Shown here in pieces: positions 44,595 to 53,558 of a stretch of DNA of 64,000 nt. The position numbers were made by a program, and so were the translations under genes. The DNA comes from Ruminococcus sp. (lineage in GTDB: Bacteria; Bacillota; Clostridia; Oscillospirales; Ruminococcaceae): positions 124,001 through 188,000 of the forward strand of contig JAGAJO010000009.1 in NCBI GenBank assembly GCA_017626015.1. The letters are read 5' to 3'. Position 1 is the first letter of the stretch, and every line of letters begins with the position of its first letter. The notes below the pieces were generated by a model. That model was given only the letters and a program-made list of their open reading frames with translations, was not told the origin of the DNA and ran no database searches.

Positions 44595-45131
44595 TTAAAT
44601 CGTATTATGTTTTCGGCTGATGTTTTTTGTAAAGGATCTTAACTTTCTTCCACAGTGTGTGCCAAGTTCCAGCATGGCAGTGTATTTATCAATAACAACT
44701 ATAACATAGGACTCAGCATACTTGGGAAATTTAACAGTCAGCGGCCACATATGACGTTCGATCATATCTTTTTCACGTTTGCCAAGCTCAAAATATTGTT
44801 CGGCATTTTCAAGGGCAACTTTCGGGTGCTTCATACCGTGAGGAAGATCGCCTCTTTTTTTAGGCACTTCACGCCAGTCATAAAGGAACAGGTCGTGAAG
44901 CATTCCCGCCCTTGCTGCGGAACGTGAATTAAGTCCCAGCTTTCTGCATACAAGATAATTGTAGTATGAAACGTTAATGCAGTGCTGATAACGGGTAGTG
45001 CTGTAATGATGAGTAAAATTCTTCATCTGACTTACAACCTCGTCGTCCAGCAAGTCCTTTACAAATTCAAAATACTCCTTGCTTTCACTGCTTGTTTCAA
45101 TGGAATATTTTGAACCTAACGCTTTTGACAT
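44595..45131 (-). CDS. HD-domain hydrolase
   Basis: 178 aa. Metal motifs: YQHCINVSYY (His), GMLHDLFLYD (HD) and ERHMWPL (His). It is related to small HD proteins annotated as phosphohydrolases in Clostridia. Substrate unknown. The start is taken at the second Met (ATG 45131), with GAGGT at good spacing; the first ATG at 45137 is too close. It has a perfect consensus promoter at 45212-45240 and its own terminator. Confidence 0.85.
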   Translation of the reverse strand: MSKALGSKYSIETSSESKEYFEFVKDLLDDEVVSQMKNFTHHYSTTRYQHCINVSYYNYLVCRKLGLNSRSAARAGMLHDLFLYDWREVPKKRGDLPHGMKHPKVALENAEQYFELGKREKDMIERHMWPLTVKFPKYAESYVIVVIDKYTAMLELGTHCGRKLRSFTKNISRKHNTI

Positions 45132-45211
45132 TGGCATTACCTCATTTCATTTTTAACCGGTAATTGTTTATTATTTATAAGGAACAAATTCATAAATCAT
45201 TCCTTAATAAT

Positions 45212-45240
45212 ATTATATCCGCTTTTTTTATGATTGTCAA
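45212..45240 (-). promoter_or_regulatory. Consensus SigA promoter for the HD gene
   Basis: On the minus strand, TTGACA (45240-45235), 17 bases, TATAAT (45217-45212), both perfect hexamers. Confidence 0.85.
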
Positions 45241-45306
45241 TGGTAATTGATAGTATAGTGCTTACTATATATTGTAAAAAAATATGCATGACGTTATAAT
45301 ATATAA

Positions 45307-46227
45307 CTAAAAATATTTATAGTCGTAAAAATCAGGTATAAAGCATTCCTCTGCCGATGTTCTGTGCTGAAAAAATCCGTCAAATCCGCTCTTTTCGACC
45401 AGATCGCACACATAGTTATATTCAAAGGTCGATGTGCGTCGGCTAAGCTCTTTGTAATTGAATGCTTTGTATACAGGTGTATATTGGCTCATTACGCTGA
45501 CAAGTATTTCGTCTTTTTCAAATGAGTGTACAAGCCATTCCATCAGCTTCTGCGAATCGTGACGGCATCCGGGCAGTACCATATGCCGTACAATTACTCC
45601 GGATCTTAGCATTCCGTTGTCGTCGTACTTTGGCTTTCCTGCAATTTCAACCATTTTGCGGATAGCGGAAGACGCTTTTTCAAAATAGTCTTCGGCAGAT
45701 GAATATTTTTTCGAGATGCCGCTGTCAAAGTATTTTAAATCAGGGAGAAAAATGTCAATATTATCCTTAAGAATTTCAAGTGTTTCCGGAGTTTCATATC
45801 CTCCACAGTTGTAAACAATTGGTATCTTAAGCTCGTTTCCGGCAATATTAAGTGCAGAAATTATCTGAGGTACAAAGTGTGTAGGATTTACCAGATTGAT
45901 GTTGTAAGCATTTTGTTCCTGAAGCGATAAAAAGACATCCGCAAGCTCTTCTTTGGTGACTTTAAATCCTTTCCCCTCAGAGGATATCTCATAATTCTGA
46001 CAAAAGCAGCATTTGAGGCTGCATCCTGAAAAGAAAACCGCTCCAGATCCGTTTGTACCGCTTATGCAAGGCTCTTCCCAGTGATGAAGCTCTGCTCTTG
46101 CTATCCTTATATCAGATCCCTCACCGCAGAAACCCTTGCTTTTATACCTGTTTACACCGCATTTCCTTGGACAAAGCGAACAGTTTTCAAGTATTTTACT
46201 GTAAGGCATATGCTTATTCTTCCCCAT
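45307..46227 (-). CDS. Radical SAM protein (PflA/PflX-like)
   Basis: 306 aa. An N-terminal Cys cluster (CSLCPRKCGVNR...GFCG) precedes the radical SAM motif CSLKCCFC. The pattern matches uncharacterised PflX-type radical SAM proteins, related to glycyl-radical-enzyme activases. No glycyl radical enzyme lies nearby. It is the last gene of the Lrp operon and overlaps the zinc-ribbon gene by 14 bases. Confidence 0.88.
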   Translation of the reverse strand: MGKNKHMPYSKILENCSLCPRKCGVNRYKSKGFCGEGSDIRIARAELHHWEEPCISGTNGSGAVFFSGCSLKCCFCQNYEISSEGKGFKVTKEELADVFLSLQEQNAYNINLVNPTHFVPQIISALNIAGNELKIPIVYNCGGYETPETLEILKDNIDIFLPDLKYFDSGISKKYSSAEDYFEKASSAIRKMVEIAGKPKYDDNGMLRSGVIVRHMVLPGCRHDSQKLMEWLVHSFEKDEILVSVMSQYTPVYKAFNYKELSRRTSTFEYNYVCDLVEKSGFDGFFQHRTSAEECFIPDFYDYKYF

Positions 46228-47395
46228 TTGTTACATAAAAATAGTAAGATTCCGTATATTCGCTGTTACCGCCCATTGTTTCAAGTTCTATTATTTCGCT
46301 TTCGGCAGGGCAATATGTCATTACGAAAACAGAAACCGAATTATCCGAATTGAATATTTCGCTCAGCTCATCTTCCGGGATCGTGTAGGTCGAAATCAGA
46401 TTTTCATACTTATCATAGCTTCGGCAACATATACTGTCAAAACCGATAAAGTCCGAATTATCTTCCGAAGAAATAGTGAATTTCGCTGAAATTCTGTACT
46501 GAGCGTCCGGATCCTGGGCAAACGCATATCCTTCATCGGTATTGGCATTGTTATGTTCGTCATTGGTCATTGTAAGGCATTCACGTTCGTCATCGGTCAG
46601 ATCTGCCAATCTAACGCCCTTTACCATATAATAATCAAGTGACATTTTTTTATTGCCGCTTGTCTGCTCCTGGGGTACAAAGCTGTTATAATCAGGATAT
46701 TTTTCGTGATCGATCACATAATTATAATCGGGGAAATACTGATATGGCTTATCGGTGTCATTATCGTAATCGTAATCATTATCGTTGTCATTTTCAATAT
46801 CGGTATAGGTTTTGCTCTTTTCAGATGTGACTCTCTTGAATACCGTATAAATAGCAGGAACAACATTTGCGATAACTATAAGGGCTATTATAATTGCCAG
46901 AGGCTTTGCACAGCCGGGATTTTTATTTCTGTTTGCGAAATTAGCTGTTGTATTCCCCATATTGGATGAATACATATTGCCTACACGGCGGAACTGATTA
47001 ACATTCTGACGTTGAAACGGCATGCCTCCGTATGTAGGGACATTGTTTCGGTAATTGTTGTAAACTCCGTTTCCAGACGGCGGAGTAAATTGTCTGTTCG
47101 CTTTTTCCTCGGCACGCTCTTTTGCTTCCAGCTTTGCCATTTTGCTTTTTCTTTCATCTTTGATTTCCTCCTGCAGGAAAGAATTTTCTTCCTGCTTGAA
47201 GATATCATTCTGTGAAAATACCGATGAATCTCTTGAATACCTGTCGTCAAAATATCCGTGACTGTGTTCATCGTCAGAATACTGACCGCAGGAGATGTCC
47301 TCCTCTCTTGCAGTAAGACATTCGGGACATATAGATTCATCTCTGTCCTTAAATACATATCCGCAGAATTTACATTTATTTCTCATAACAGTCAC
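46214..47395 (-). CDS. Zinc-ribbon single-pass membrane protein, unknown function
   Basis: 393 aa. An N-terminal zinc ribbon (CKFCGYVFKDRDESICPEC) is followed by a charged helical segment, an Asn/Gln/Gly-rich part, one membrane helix (about 165-190), an Asp/Asn/Tyr-rich low-complexity stretch, and a C-terminal beta-rich domain of about 150 residues. The ribbon is probably cytoplasmic with the C-terminus outside. No recognised family. It overlaps ispE by 4 bases and the radical SAM gene by 14, so it is translated with them. Confidence 0.75.
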   Translation of the reverse strand: MTVMRNKCKFCGYVFKDRDESICPECLTAREEDISCGQYSDDEHSHGYFDDRYSRDSSVFSQNDIFKQEENSFLQEEIKDERKSKMAKLEAKERAEEKANRQFTPPSGNGVYNNYRNNVPTYGGMPFQRQNVNQFRRVGNMYSSNMGNTTANFANRNKNPGCAKPLAIIIALIVIANVVPAIYTVFKRVTSEKSKTYTDIENDNDNDYDYDNDTDKPYQYFPDYNYVIDHEKYPDYNSFVPQEQTSGNKKMSLDYYMVKGVRLADLTDDERECLTMTNDEHNNANTDEGYAFAQDPDAQYRISAKFTISSEDNSDFIGFDSICCRSYDKYENLISTYTIPEDELSEIFNSDNSVSVFVMTYCPAESEIIELETMGGNSEYTESYYFYVTNGEE

Positions 47396-48285
47396 CTCTG
47401 TACAGAAATTAATTCATAACCGGCTCTAACCGGTTTGCATGATTTGCAGTAGCCGTATTCGCTTTTCAATTTATTCAACGCATTTTCAGCTTCCTTGTCA
47501 TTATCGAAAACTCCGAAAACTGCCGATCCGCTTCCGGTCATTGCGCTGTTGTACGCTCCGCATTCCTTAAGTCTTCGCTTTGCTTCTTCGATCTCTGAAG
47601 ACTCCGATGCGTATTCAAGTACATTGAACATATAAATGCACATTGAAAGGAGTTTGCCTGAGCCTAACGATTTAAGGAAGTAATCAAGCTGACATCGTTT
47701 AGGATTTACGATCGCATCGTATTTTTTGAATGCTTCCGGTGTTGAAATACTGATATCCGGCTTAACAACCAGAAAAGGGCATTCAGGGGAGGGGAGCTTA
47801 TAGGTAATTTCTCCTGCGCCCTGACACAGCCTTGTTCCCCCAAGCACGCAGAACGGAACGTCAGCGCCCAGATCTGCACCGATCTCAGCCAGTTTATCGT
47901 CGTCTAGCAAGGTGCCGAACATAATATTCAGCGCATGAAGCATTGCTGCACAGTCGGAGCTTCCTCCTCCCATGCCTGCCATGGATGGAAGATTTTTTTC
48001 GACCCTTACGCTTAATTTTCCTCCAAAATCCGTCCCGGTATGCTTTTTGAATGCGTCCGCCGCTTTCCATATAAGGTTGCTTTTATCCAAAGGAAAGTCT
48101 TTTTTATCGCATATCAGTTCAAAACCGCTGCCTTCGGAAAGAGAAAGCTCCAGAACATCGAAAAGATCGACCGATTGCATAACGGTGTTAAGCATATGAT
48201 ATCCGTCTTTTCTTACGCCCACAACATCAAGCATAAGGTTCAGCTTTCCGAATGCCTTGACGTTAACGTTACTGTATATTGACAT
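47392..48285 (-). CDS. ispE: 4-diphosphocytidyl-2-C-methyl-D-erythritol kinase
   Basis: GHMP kinase of the non-mevalonate isoprenoid pathway. The N-terminal VKAFGKLNLMLDVVGVRKDGYH, the ATP loop LPSMAGMGGGSSDCAAM, and the C-terminal MTGSGSAVFGVF are diagnostic. 297 aa. It overlaps the aminotransferase gene by 17 bases and the zinc-ribbon gene by 4. Confidence 0.95.
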   Translation of the reverse strand: MSIYSNVNVKAFGKLNLMLDVVGVRKDGYHMLNTVMQSVDLFDVLELSLSEGSGFELICDKKDFPLDKSNLIWKAADAFKKHTGTDFGGKLSVRVEKNLPSMAGMGGGSSDCAAMLHALNIMFGTLLDDDKLAEIGADLGADVPFCVLGGTRLCQGAGEITYKLPSPECPFLVVKPDISISTPEAFKKYDAIVNPKRCQLDYFLKSLGSGKLLSMCIYMFNVLEYASESSEIEEAKRRLKECGAYNSAMTGSGSAVFGVFDNDKEAENALNKLKSEYGYCKSCKPVRAGYELISVQR

Positions 48286-49453
48286 TTTTCAGTTCCTCTA
48301 AAAATTCTCCGATACGTTTGATCGCTTCTCTGAGATGATTGAGGGAATACGCATAGGAAACACGGATATATCCCTCTCCGCATTTTCCGAAAGCGTCTCC
48401 CGGCACAACGGCTACTTTTTTACTGAAAACAAGCTTTTCACAGAAATCCACGCTGGAAAGCCCTGTGCTTTTTATACATGGAAATACATAGAACGCACCC
48501 TGAGGAGCAAAGCATTCCAGACCCAGCTTGTTAAAGGCGTCAACAAGATACCTGCGGCGCATATTATATTCGTCACGCATTTTAGCGATATCCGATTCGC
48601 AGCTTTTTAAAGCAGTTATTGCAGCATACTGGCTTGTTGTCGGCGAGGACATAATTGCATACTGATGAAGCTTGAGTATCTGTGAAATTATTTCTTTCGG
48701 ACCGGCTACGAAGCCGAGTCTCCAGCCTGTCATGGCAAAGCTCTTTGAAAAACCGTTTATGACGAGCGTCCTTTCACGCATACCGTCTATAGAGGCTATA
48801 GAGCAGTGTTTTCCGCTGTATGTAAGCTCAGAGTATATTTCGTCTGAAATGACCACAATGTTGGTATCCCTGAGAACTTCCGCTATTTCCTCCAGATCCT
48901 CCCTTCGCATGATCGCACCTGTAGGATTATTGGGATACGGGAGAATAAGCAGCTTGGTCTTATCGGTTATTTTTTCCTTAAGCTCCTTTGCCGTAAGTCT
49001 GAATTCGTCCTCCGCCTTTGTTTCGATAACAACGGTTTTGGCGCCGCAAATTTCGGCTAGCGGCTTATAGCATACAAACGACGGCTCCGTTATAAGCACT
49101 TCGTCTCCCTGTTCAATTATTGAACGTATACAAAGATCTATACCTTCCGAACCGCCCACAGTGACTATTATTTCCTTTTCGGGACTGTATCCCACACGGA
49201 TCTTCCTTTGCAGATATGCAGAAATTTCCCGTCTGAGTTCCATCAGTCCGGCATTGGCGGTATAGCAGGTTTTTCCACGTTCCAACGTGGAGATCGCTTC
49301 TTGCCTGATAAGCCACGGCGTTTTGAAGTCCGGCTCGCCTACTCCAAGGGAAATAACTCCCTCAAGCTGCTGAGCTATATCAAAAAACTTGCGTATGCCG
49401 GAAGGCTTCATCTGTTTGATCTTGCCGGAAAGTATTTTATCGTAATCAATCAT
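48269..49453 (-). CDS. Class I/II pyridoxal-phosphate aminotransferase
   Basis: 394 aa. Family segments: SLGVGEPDFKTPW, NPTGAI, and the PLP lysine in NGFSKSFAMTGWRLGF. It is close to the aspartate/aromatic (PatA/AspC-like) aminotransferases that commonly sit beside an Lrp/AsnC regulator in Clostridia. Substrate specificity is not deducible. It overlaps the regulator by 4 bases. Confidence 0.92.
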   Translation of the reverse strand: MIDYDKILSGKIKQMKPSGIRKFFDIAQQLEGVISLGVGEPDFKTPWLIRQEAISTLERGKTCYTANAGLMELRREISAYLQRKIRVGYSPEKEIIVTVGGSEGIDLCIRSIIEQGDEVLITEPSFVCYKPLAEICGAKTVVIETKAEDEFRLTAKELKEKITDKTKLLILPYPNNPTGAIMRREDLEEIAEVLRDTNIVVISDEIYSELTYSGKHCSIASIDGMRERTLVINGFSKSFAMTGWRLGFVAGPKEIISQILKLHQYAIMSSPTTSQYAAITALKSCESDIAKMRDEYNMRRRYLVDAFNKLGLECFAPQGAFYVFPCIKSTGLSSVDFCEKLVFSKKVAVVPGDAFGKCGEGYIRVSYAYSLNHLREAIKRIGEFLEELKNVNIQ

Positions 49454-49929
49454 GGGAAAATCATACCTCTTTCATCGGTTTCGTCCCGATTGATGAGTAT
49501 ACCGTTATCTTTGTATTTTTTCAGAACGAAATGTGTTGTAGTGGACTGCACGCTGTCTATTGTTGCCAGTCTGTCGGATATAAAATAAGAAATATCACGG
49601 ATATCGGAACCGATAACCGTAACCAGAATATCATAAGTACCCGACATAAGCATAACAGATTCGACCTGTTCGTAATTGGAGATCCGATTTGCTATCTCAT
49701 CAAATCCTGACTGAGACTGCGGGGTGACGGTCAATTCTATCAAGGCTCTGACCGAGCCGGTATCATAAGCACTTTCGTCTATTATAGCAGAGTATCCGTT
49801 TATTACTCCATCACGTTCAAGCTTTGCTATATCGTCAGCAACCTCTTTTTCTGTTTTTCCCAGCATTACCGCAAGCTCCTCGTTGGATATCCTTGCATTG
49901 GTTTTCAGAAGATTAATTAGCTTATCCAT
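49450..49929 (-). CDS. Lrp/AsnC-family transcriptional regulator
   Basis: 159 aa starting MDKLINLLKTNARISNEELA, with GGAGG 8 bases upstream. An N-terminal winged HTH (NEELAVMLGKTEKEVADDIAKLERDG) is followed by the RAM ligand-binding domain (VESVMLMSGTYDILVTVIG). It likely senses an amino acid and controls this operon, including the aminotransferase with which it overlaps by 4 bases. The longer frame upstream runs through the palindromic leader and is not coding. Confidence 0.92.
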   Translation of the reverse strand: MDKLINLLKTNARISNEELAVMLGKTEKEVADDIAKLERDGVINGYSAIIDESAYDTGSVRALIELTVTPQSQSGFDEIANRISNYEQVESVMLMSGTYDILVTVIGSDIRDISYFISDRLATIDSVQSTTTHFVLKKYKDNGILINRDETDERGMIFP

Positions 49930-49969
49930 TGAAAATACCTCCTTATATCGGTTGATCGTATAGGCAATA

Positions 49970-50027
49970 TCGCACAACCATTGTGTGCGTATTGCGCATT
50001 CAGGCGGTGGTTGTGCGGTATTGCCTA
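49970..50027. repeat. Palindromic repeat copy 2, forming the 5' leader hairpin of the Lrp operon
   Basis: On the minus strand the predicted transcript begins near 50026, and its first bases are AGGCAATACCGCACAACCA. These pair with TGGTTGTGCGATATTGCCT about 45 bases later. An alternative inner pairing uses GCAATACGCACACAATGGTTGTGCGATATTGC-type arms. 32 of 34 bases of the inner unit match copy 1 (13293-13326) in inverted orientation. Confidence 0.7.
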
Positions 50028-50032
50028 TAATC

Positions 50033-50061
50033 ATTATATCACGTTTTGTTGAAAAAGGCAA
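50033..50061 (-). promoter_or_regulatory. SigA-type promoter for the Lrp operon
   Basis: On the minus strand, TTGCCT (50061-50056), 17 bases, TATAAT (50038-50033), with an extended -10 TGA before TATAAT. Transcription would start at the edge of the palindromic repeat. Confidence 0.75.
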
Positions 50062-50147
50062 CGGCTTGAAAAAATATTCTTATGTAAAATAATGCAGTCC
50101 TGGGTGCAGCGCCGTGCCGCAAAATTTTCATAAGATCGCAGATATTT

Positions 50148-50186
50148 ATAAGACCCCTGTAAACCTGAGATTTACAGGGGTCTTAT
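50148..50186 (-). terminator. Strong hairpin after pfkA, probable terminator
   Basis: Perfect 16-bp arms ATAAGACCCCTGTAAA / TTTACAGGGGTCTTAT (50148-50163, 50171-50186). The T-tail on the minus strand is short. Confidence 0.75.
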
Positions 50187-50188
50187 TG

Positions 50189-51262
50189 TCAGTCTCCGAA
50201 GGAAACACCCAGATCCTTAGCGGTTTTAACCATCTGATCGTCCGCCGGAACAAATTTGGTTTTTCCGGCAACGTCTTCAAGCTTGTTTTCGGAAACGATC
50301 TCGTCGATCATTGCAACGGCATAGCCGTATTTTTCCTTTTCAATAAGCTCTGCTGCGTGTACGCCGAATTTTGTGGCAAGCACCCTGTCGTATGCGGAGG
50401 GACTTCCGCCTCTGAGCATATGACCGGGAATGCATACTCTTGTTTCGCAGCCTGTCATTTCCTCTATCTGCTTTGCAATTCTTGATGTTGCCGTGGTAAG
50501 TCCCTGTTCGGCACGGACTCTTGCACGTTCCTTCTTTTTCATTTTTGCTTCAGCCTTATCAAATGCGCCCTCTGCGACTGCCATTATAGAAAAGCCTTTT
50601 GATGCACGCTTTTCGCACGCTTCGGCAAGCTTTTCTATGTCGTATGGGATCTCAGGTATGACTATCATATCAGCTCCGCCGGCAACGCCTGAATAAAGCG
50701 TCAGCCAACCTGCTTTATTACCCATGATCTCCGCAACGAGTATCCTTCCGTGGGAGTTGGCGGTGGAATGAAGTCTGTCAATAACATCGGTAGCGGTATC
50801 CACAGCAGTATGGAATCCGAAGGTAACGCTTGTTCCCCAGATATCGTTGTCAATAGTTTTAGGGAGTCCGATAACGTTAAGCCCCTCCGTAGAAAGAAGA
50901 TTTGCTGTTTTGTGTGTGCCGTTTCCTCCGAGAGTAAGCAGACAGTCAAGCTTCTGCTTTTTATATGTCTCTTTCATTGCCTTTACTTTATCAACATTAT
51001 CCTCTTCAATGACCTGCATTTTTTTGAACGGCGTCCTTTTGGTTCCGAATATAGTTCCTCCGGTGGTAAGAATACCGGAAAAATCCGACTGCTTCATTTC
51101 CTTGCACATTCCGTTGATAAGTCCGTAATAGCCGTCGTTGATCCCGACTATTTCTGCATCGCTGCCGAATTTTTCATAGCACGCCTTTGCAACACCTCTT
51201 ATAGTTGCGTTAAGTCCAGGGCAGTCGCCGCCGCTTGTGAGTATTCCTATTCTTCTTTTCAT
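50189..51262 (-). CDS. pfkA: 6-phosphofructokinase (mixed ATP/PPi-type active site)
   Basis: 357 aa. Phosphorylates fructose-6-phosphate in glycolysis. Visible: LTSGGDCPGLNATIRG, LLTLGGNGTHKTA, LPKTIDNDIWGT, MGNKAGWLTLYSG and IPGHMLRGGSPSA. In the E. coli numbering used for this family, residue 104 is Gly (ATP type) while 124 is Lys in PKTIDND (common in PPi enzymes). The residue before Gly104 is Asn instead of Asp. This Gly/Lys combination is known from actinobacterial-type ATP enzymes, so the phosphate donor is not certain. It starts 22 bases after the chemoreceptor gene. Confidence 0.92.
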   Translation of the reverse strand: MKRRIGILTSGGDCPGLNATIRGVAKACYEKFGSDAEIVGINDGYYGLINGMCKEMKQSDFSGILTTGGTIFGTKRTPFKKMQVIEEDNVDKVKAMKETYKKQKLDCLLTLGGNGTHKTANLLSTEGLNVIGLPKTIDNDIWGTSVTFGFHTAVDTATDVIDRLHSTANSHGRILVAEIMGNKAGWLTLYSGVAGGADMIVIPEIPYDIEKLAEACEKRASKGFSIMAVAEGAFDKAEAKMKKKERARVRAEQGLTTATSRIAKQIEEMTGCETRVCIPGHMLRGGSPSAYDRVLATKFGVHAAELIEKEKYGYAVAMIDEIVSENKLEDVAGKTKFVPADDQMVKTAKDLGVSFGD

Positions 51263-51284
51263 TTAAATCGGTCCTTTCTGTCGA

Positions 51285-53381
51285 TCAGTATTTATCATTA
51301 TCGTTATCTTCGATAAATTCGCTTACGTCGTCGCTGTTATAGTCTTCAAAATTATCCGGGCTGTCCTCGGGATCGGGCAGACTGTCGTAATCGTATTTGA
51401 ATCTGCCTTTTTTTCTGGTTTCATCTCCGTTACTGAGCTTGAATCTTGCGATCATATTTTTAAGGATCAGGGACTGGCTTGACAGTTCCTCACTGGCTGA
51501 AGCAGTTCCGACAGATGATGATGTATTTGCCGATACAACAGCTGAGATCTGGTCAAGACCGGTATTGATCTGGACGATAGATTCTGTTTGATCCTCAGAC
51601 GCTTCCGAAATGTTTTTAACAAGCCCTTGTATCTCGTTGGAGCTGTCAACTATAACTCTGAGGGAGGCCGCTGTTTTCTGTGCGATCTCGTTACCCTTGG
51701 AAACTGCAGCTACTGAATTTTCGATCAGTGCAGCCGTCTGCTTTGCCGCTTCTGCAGAACGTGACGCAAGACGTCTTACTTCGTCTGCAACAACGCCGAA
51801 GCCCTTTGAACCTTCTCTTGCCGCTTCGACCGCTGCGTTAAGAGCCAGAATGTTTGTCTGGAATGCTATCTCGTCAATGACCTTGATGATTTTTGAAATC
51901 TCTGATGAAGAAGTGTAGATGGCATTTATGGCTTTCAGCATATTATCCATATCATCGTTGCAGCTTCCGATAGCAGATGTATTTTCAGAAACTATGTTAT
52001 AAGCGTTTCTTGCGTCGTCAGAATTCTGACTTACCTGTTTTGCAACATCGTTAAGAGTAACCGAAAGCTCTTCGATAGCCGAAGCCTGCTGGGTCGAGCC
52101 CTGCGAAACCTCCTGCGCTGAGTTTGATACCTGTATAGCGCCGGACGTTACCTGTTCGGCGGCAGTATTTATAGAAGCAAACGTATCGGAAAGACTGTCA
52201 AGGATATCGTTGAAGGTTGTTTTTATCTGCTGAAAATCTCCTTTAAAGGTTCCTTCCATTCGATGACATAAATTGCCTTCGGAGATCTGTTCCAAGGAAA
52301 CTGTAATAAGATTTATGTACTGTCTGAGACAGACGATAGTTTCCTCAAGTGAATTGGTAAGGATTCCAAGCTCGTCCTTTGAATACCATACGTCTACCGG
52401 ATCGGACAGATTTCCCTGTGCAAGAAGTCTGATACGTTTTGTGGCGGATATAATAGGTTTTGAGATCCTGCTTGCATAAAAAAGCGAAATGCCTATTGTG
52501 ATTATCAGTATGGAAATGCCTATGATCAGTATGTTTGTCATCGCTACGGTCGTGGTGGAGTTAAAGTCCTTTACCACCAGCACGAGTATCAAAGTGCTGC
52601 CGAAATAATCTGTGGAGGAAAAGCCTGCGATGCATTTCTTGTCATCTATCGAATAGCTGCATGATCCATCCTCGGTACTGAGGATAGTTTTCATTGCATT
52701 GCTCAGTTCTTTATAATCCTCATTGTTTTTAGCTTCGTTGATCGGATTGAAATGGGTCAATGCCTTTGAGCTGTCCTTGTGAATAAGCACTGATCCTTCG
52801 TCGTCTACAAGATATCCGTAGCCGTTTTCACCGAAAGAATTGTCAAGAATAAGATTGTTAAGGACTTCCGCATTGATCGTTACGGCAGCAACGACCTTAC
52901 GTCCGTTTGCGGTAGCTGACTGGAATATTGTAAAATAAATTTTATTGTTGAGCGGCATAAGGTCGGTAATAACGACCGATGATTTAGATGCCGCATCTTC
53001 AACTTCTTCCTGAGGTGTAAGCTCTGCAAGCTCCTTACTGTCCGTGACAAGTATGCTTCCGTCCTCTGCAAAAACTGTAAAGCTGCAATACTCGTTTATC
53101 CCGGAAGAAAAACCGGATTTTAAGATATTGAGCATATCATTTACATTTTCTTTTTCGGCAAATAAAGCTGATTTTGCGGAAGTGGAAAAATTTGTAGTGT
53201 ACTGTCTCATGGTAGTATCAAAGCTTCTTGAAGCCTGTACTGTCAGAGGCTCGACCGAACTTCTCAGAGTTCCTTCGGTTGAGCGGTTGATAGAACGTAT
53301 CGCTACGATGCTCAGCACAATGGTAATAACAAAAGTACTTGCGAGCATTATAAGCATCAGCTTTGCCCGTATTGTTTTCAT
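51285..53381 (-). CDS. Methyl-accepting chemotaxis protein with Cache-type sensor
   Basis: 698 aa. Membrane helix 1 (about 9-30), an extracellular dCache-like sensor (about 35-275), membrane helix 2 (about 283-303), HAMP, and the cytoplasmic signalling coiled coil with the conserved hairpin tip [20 protein letters not shown]. The tail is acidic with DNDNDK near the end. ATG 53381 is preferred, with GGAGG seven bases upstream. No che or flagellar genes are in the window. Ligand unknown. It may be cotranscribed with pfkA, an unusual pairing. Confidence 0.94.
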   Translation of the reverse strand: MKTIRAKLMLIMLASTFVITIVLSIVAIRSINRSTEGTLRSSVEPLTVQASRSFDTTMRQYTTNFSTSAKSALFAEKENVNDMLNILKSGFSSGINEYCSFTVFAEDGSILVTDSKELAELTPQEEVEDAASKSSVVITDLMPLNNKIYFTIFQSATANGRKVVAAVTINAEVLNNLILDNSFGENGYGYLVDDEGSVLIHKDSSKALTHFNPINEAKNNEDYKELSNAMKTILSTEDGSCSYSIDDKKCIAGFSSTDYFGSTLILVLVVKDFNSTTTVAMTNILIIGISILIITIGISLFYASRISKPIISATKRIRLLAQGNLSDPVDVWYSKDELGILTNSLEETIVCLRQYINLITVSLEQISEGNLCHRMEGTFKGDFQQIKTTFNDILDSLSDTFASINTAAEQVTSGAIQVSNSAQEVSQGSTQQASAIEELSVTLNDVAKQVSQNSDDARNAYNIVSENTSAIGSCNDDMDNMLKAINAIYTSSSEISKIIKVIDEIAFQTNILALNAAVEAAREGSKGFGVVADEVRRLASRSAEAAKQTAALIENSVAAVSKGNEIAQKTAASLRVIVDSSNEIQGLVKNISEASEDQTESIVQINTGLDQISAVVSANTSSSVGTASASEELSSQSLILKNMIARFKLSNGDETRKKGRFKYDYDSLPDPEDSPDNFEDYNSDDVSEFIEDNDNDKY

Positions 53382-53447
53382 AAGCATTCCTCCAGGATCA
53401 ATTTGCTGTTTAATAATATGACCAAATAATTATTTTACTTAATAAAA

Positions 53448-53476
53448 AGTATATCACATTTGCACAAATATTTCAA
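53448..53476 (-). promoter_or_regulatory. SigA-type promoter for the chemoreceptor gene
   Basis: On the minus strand, TTGAAA (53476-53471), 17 bases, TATACT (53453-53448), with TGA before the -10. Confidence 0.65.
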
Positions 53477-53558
53477 GTGTAAAGTCTATATTTTTTGAAA
53501 TTTTTTGATCGGACAGGAATATAATTAATATAAATATAATAAAACCGGAGGTAGATAT

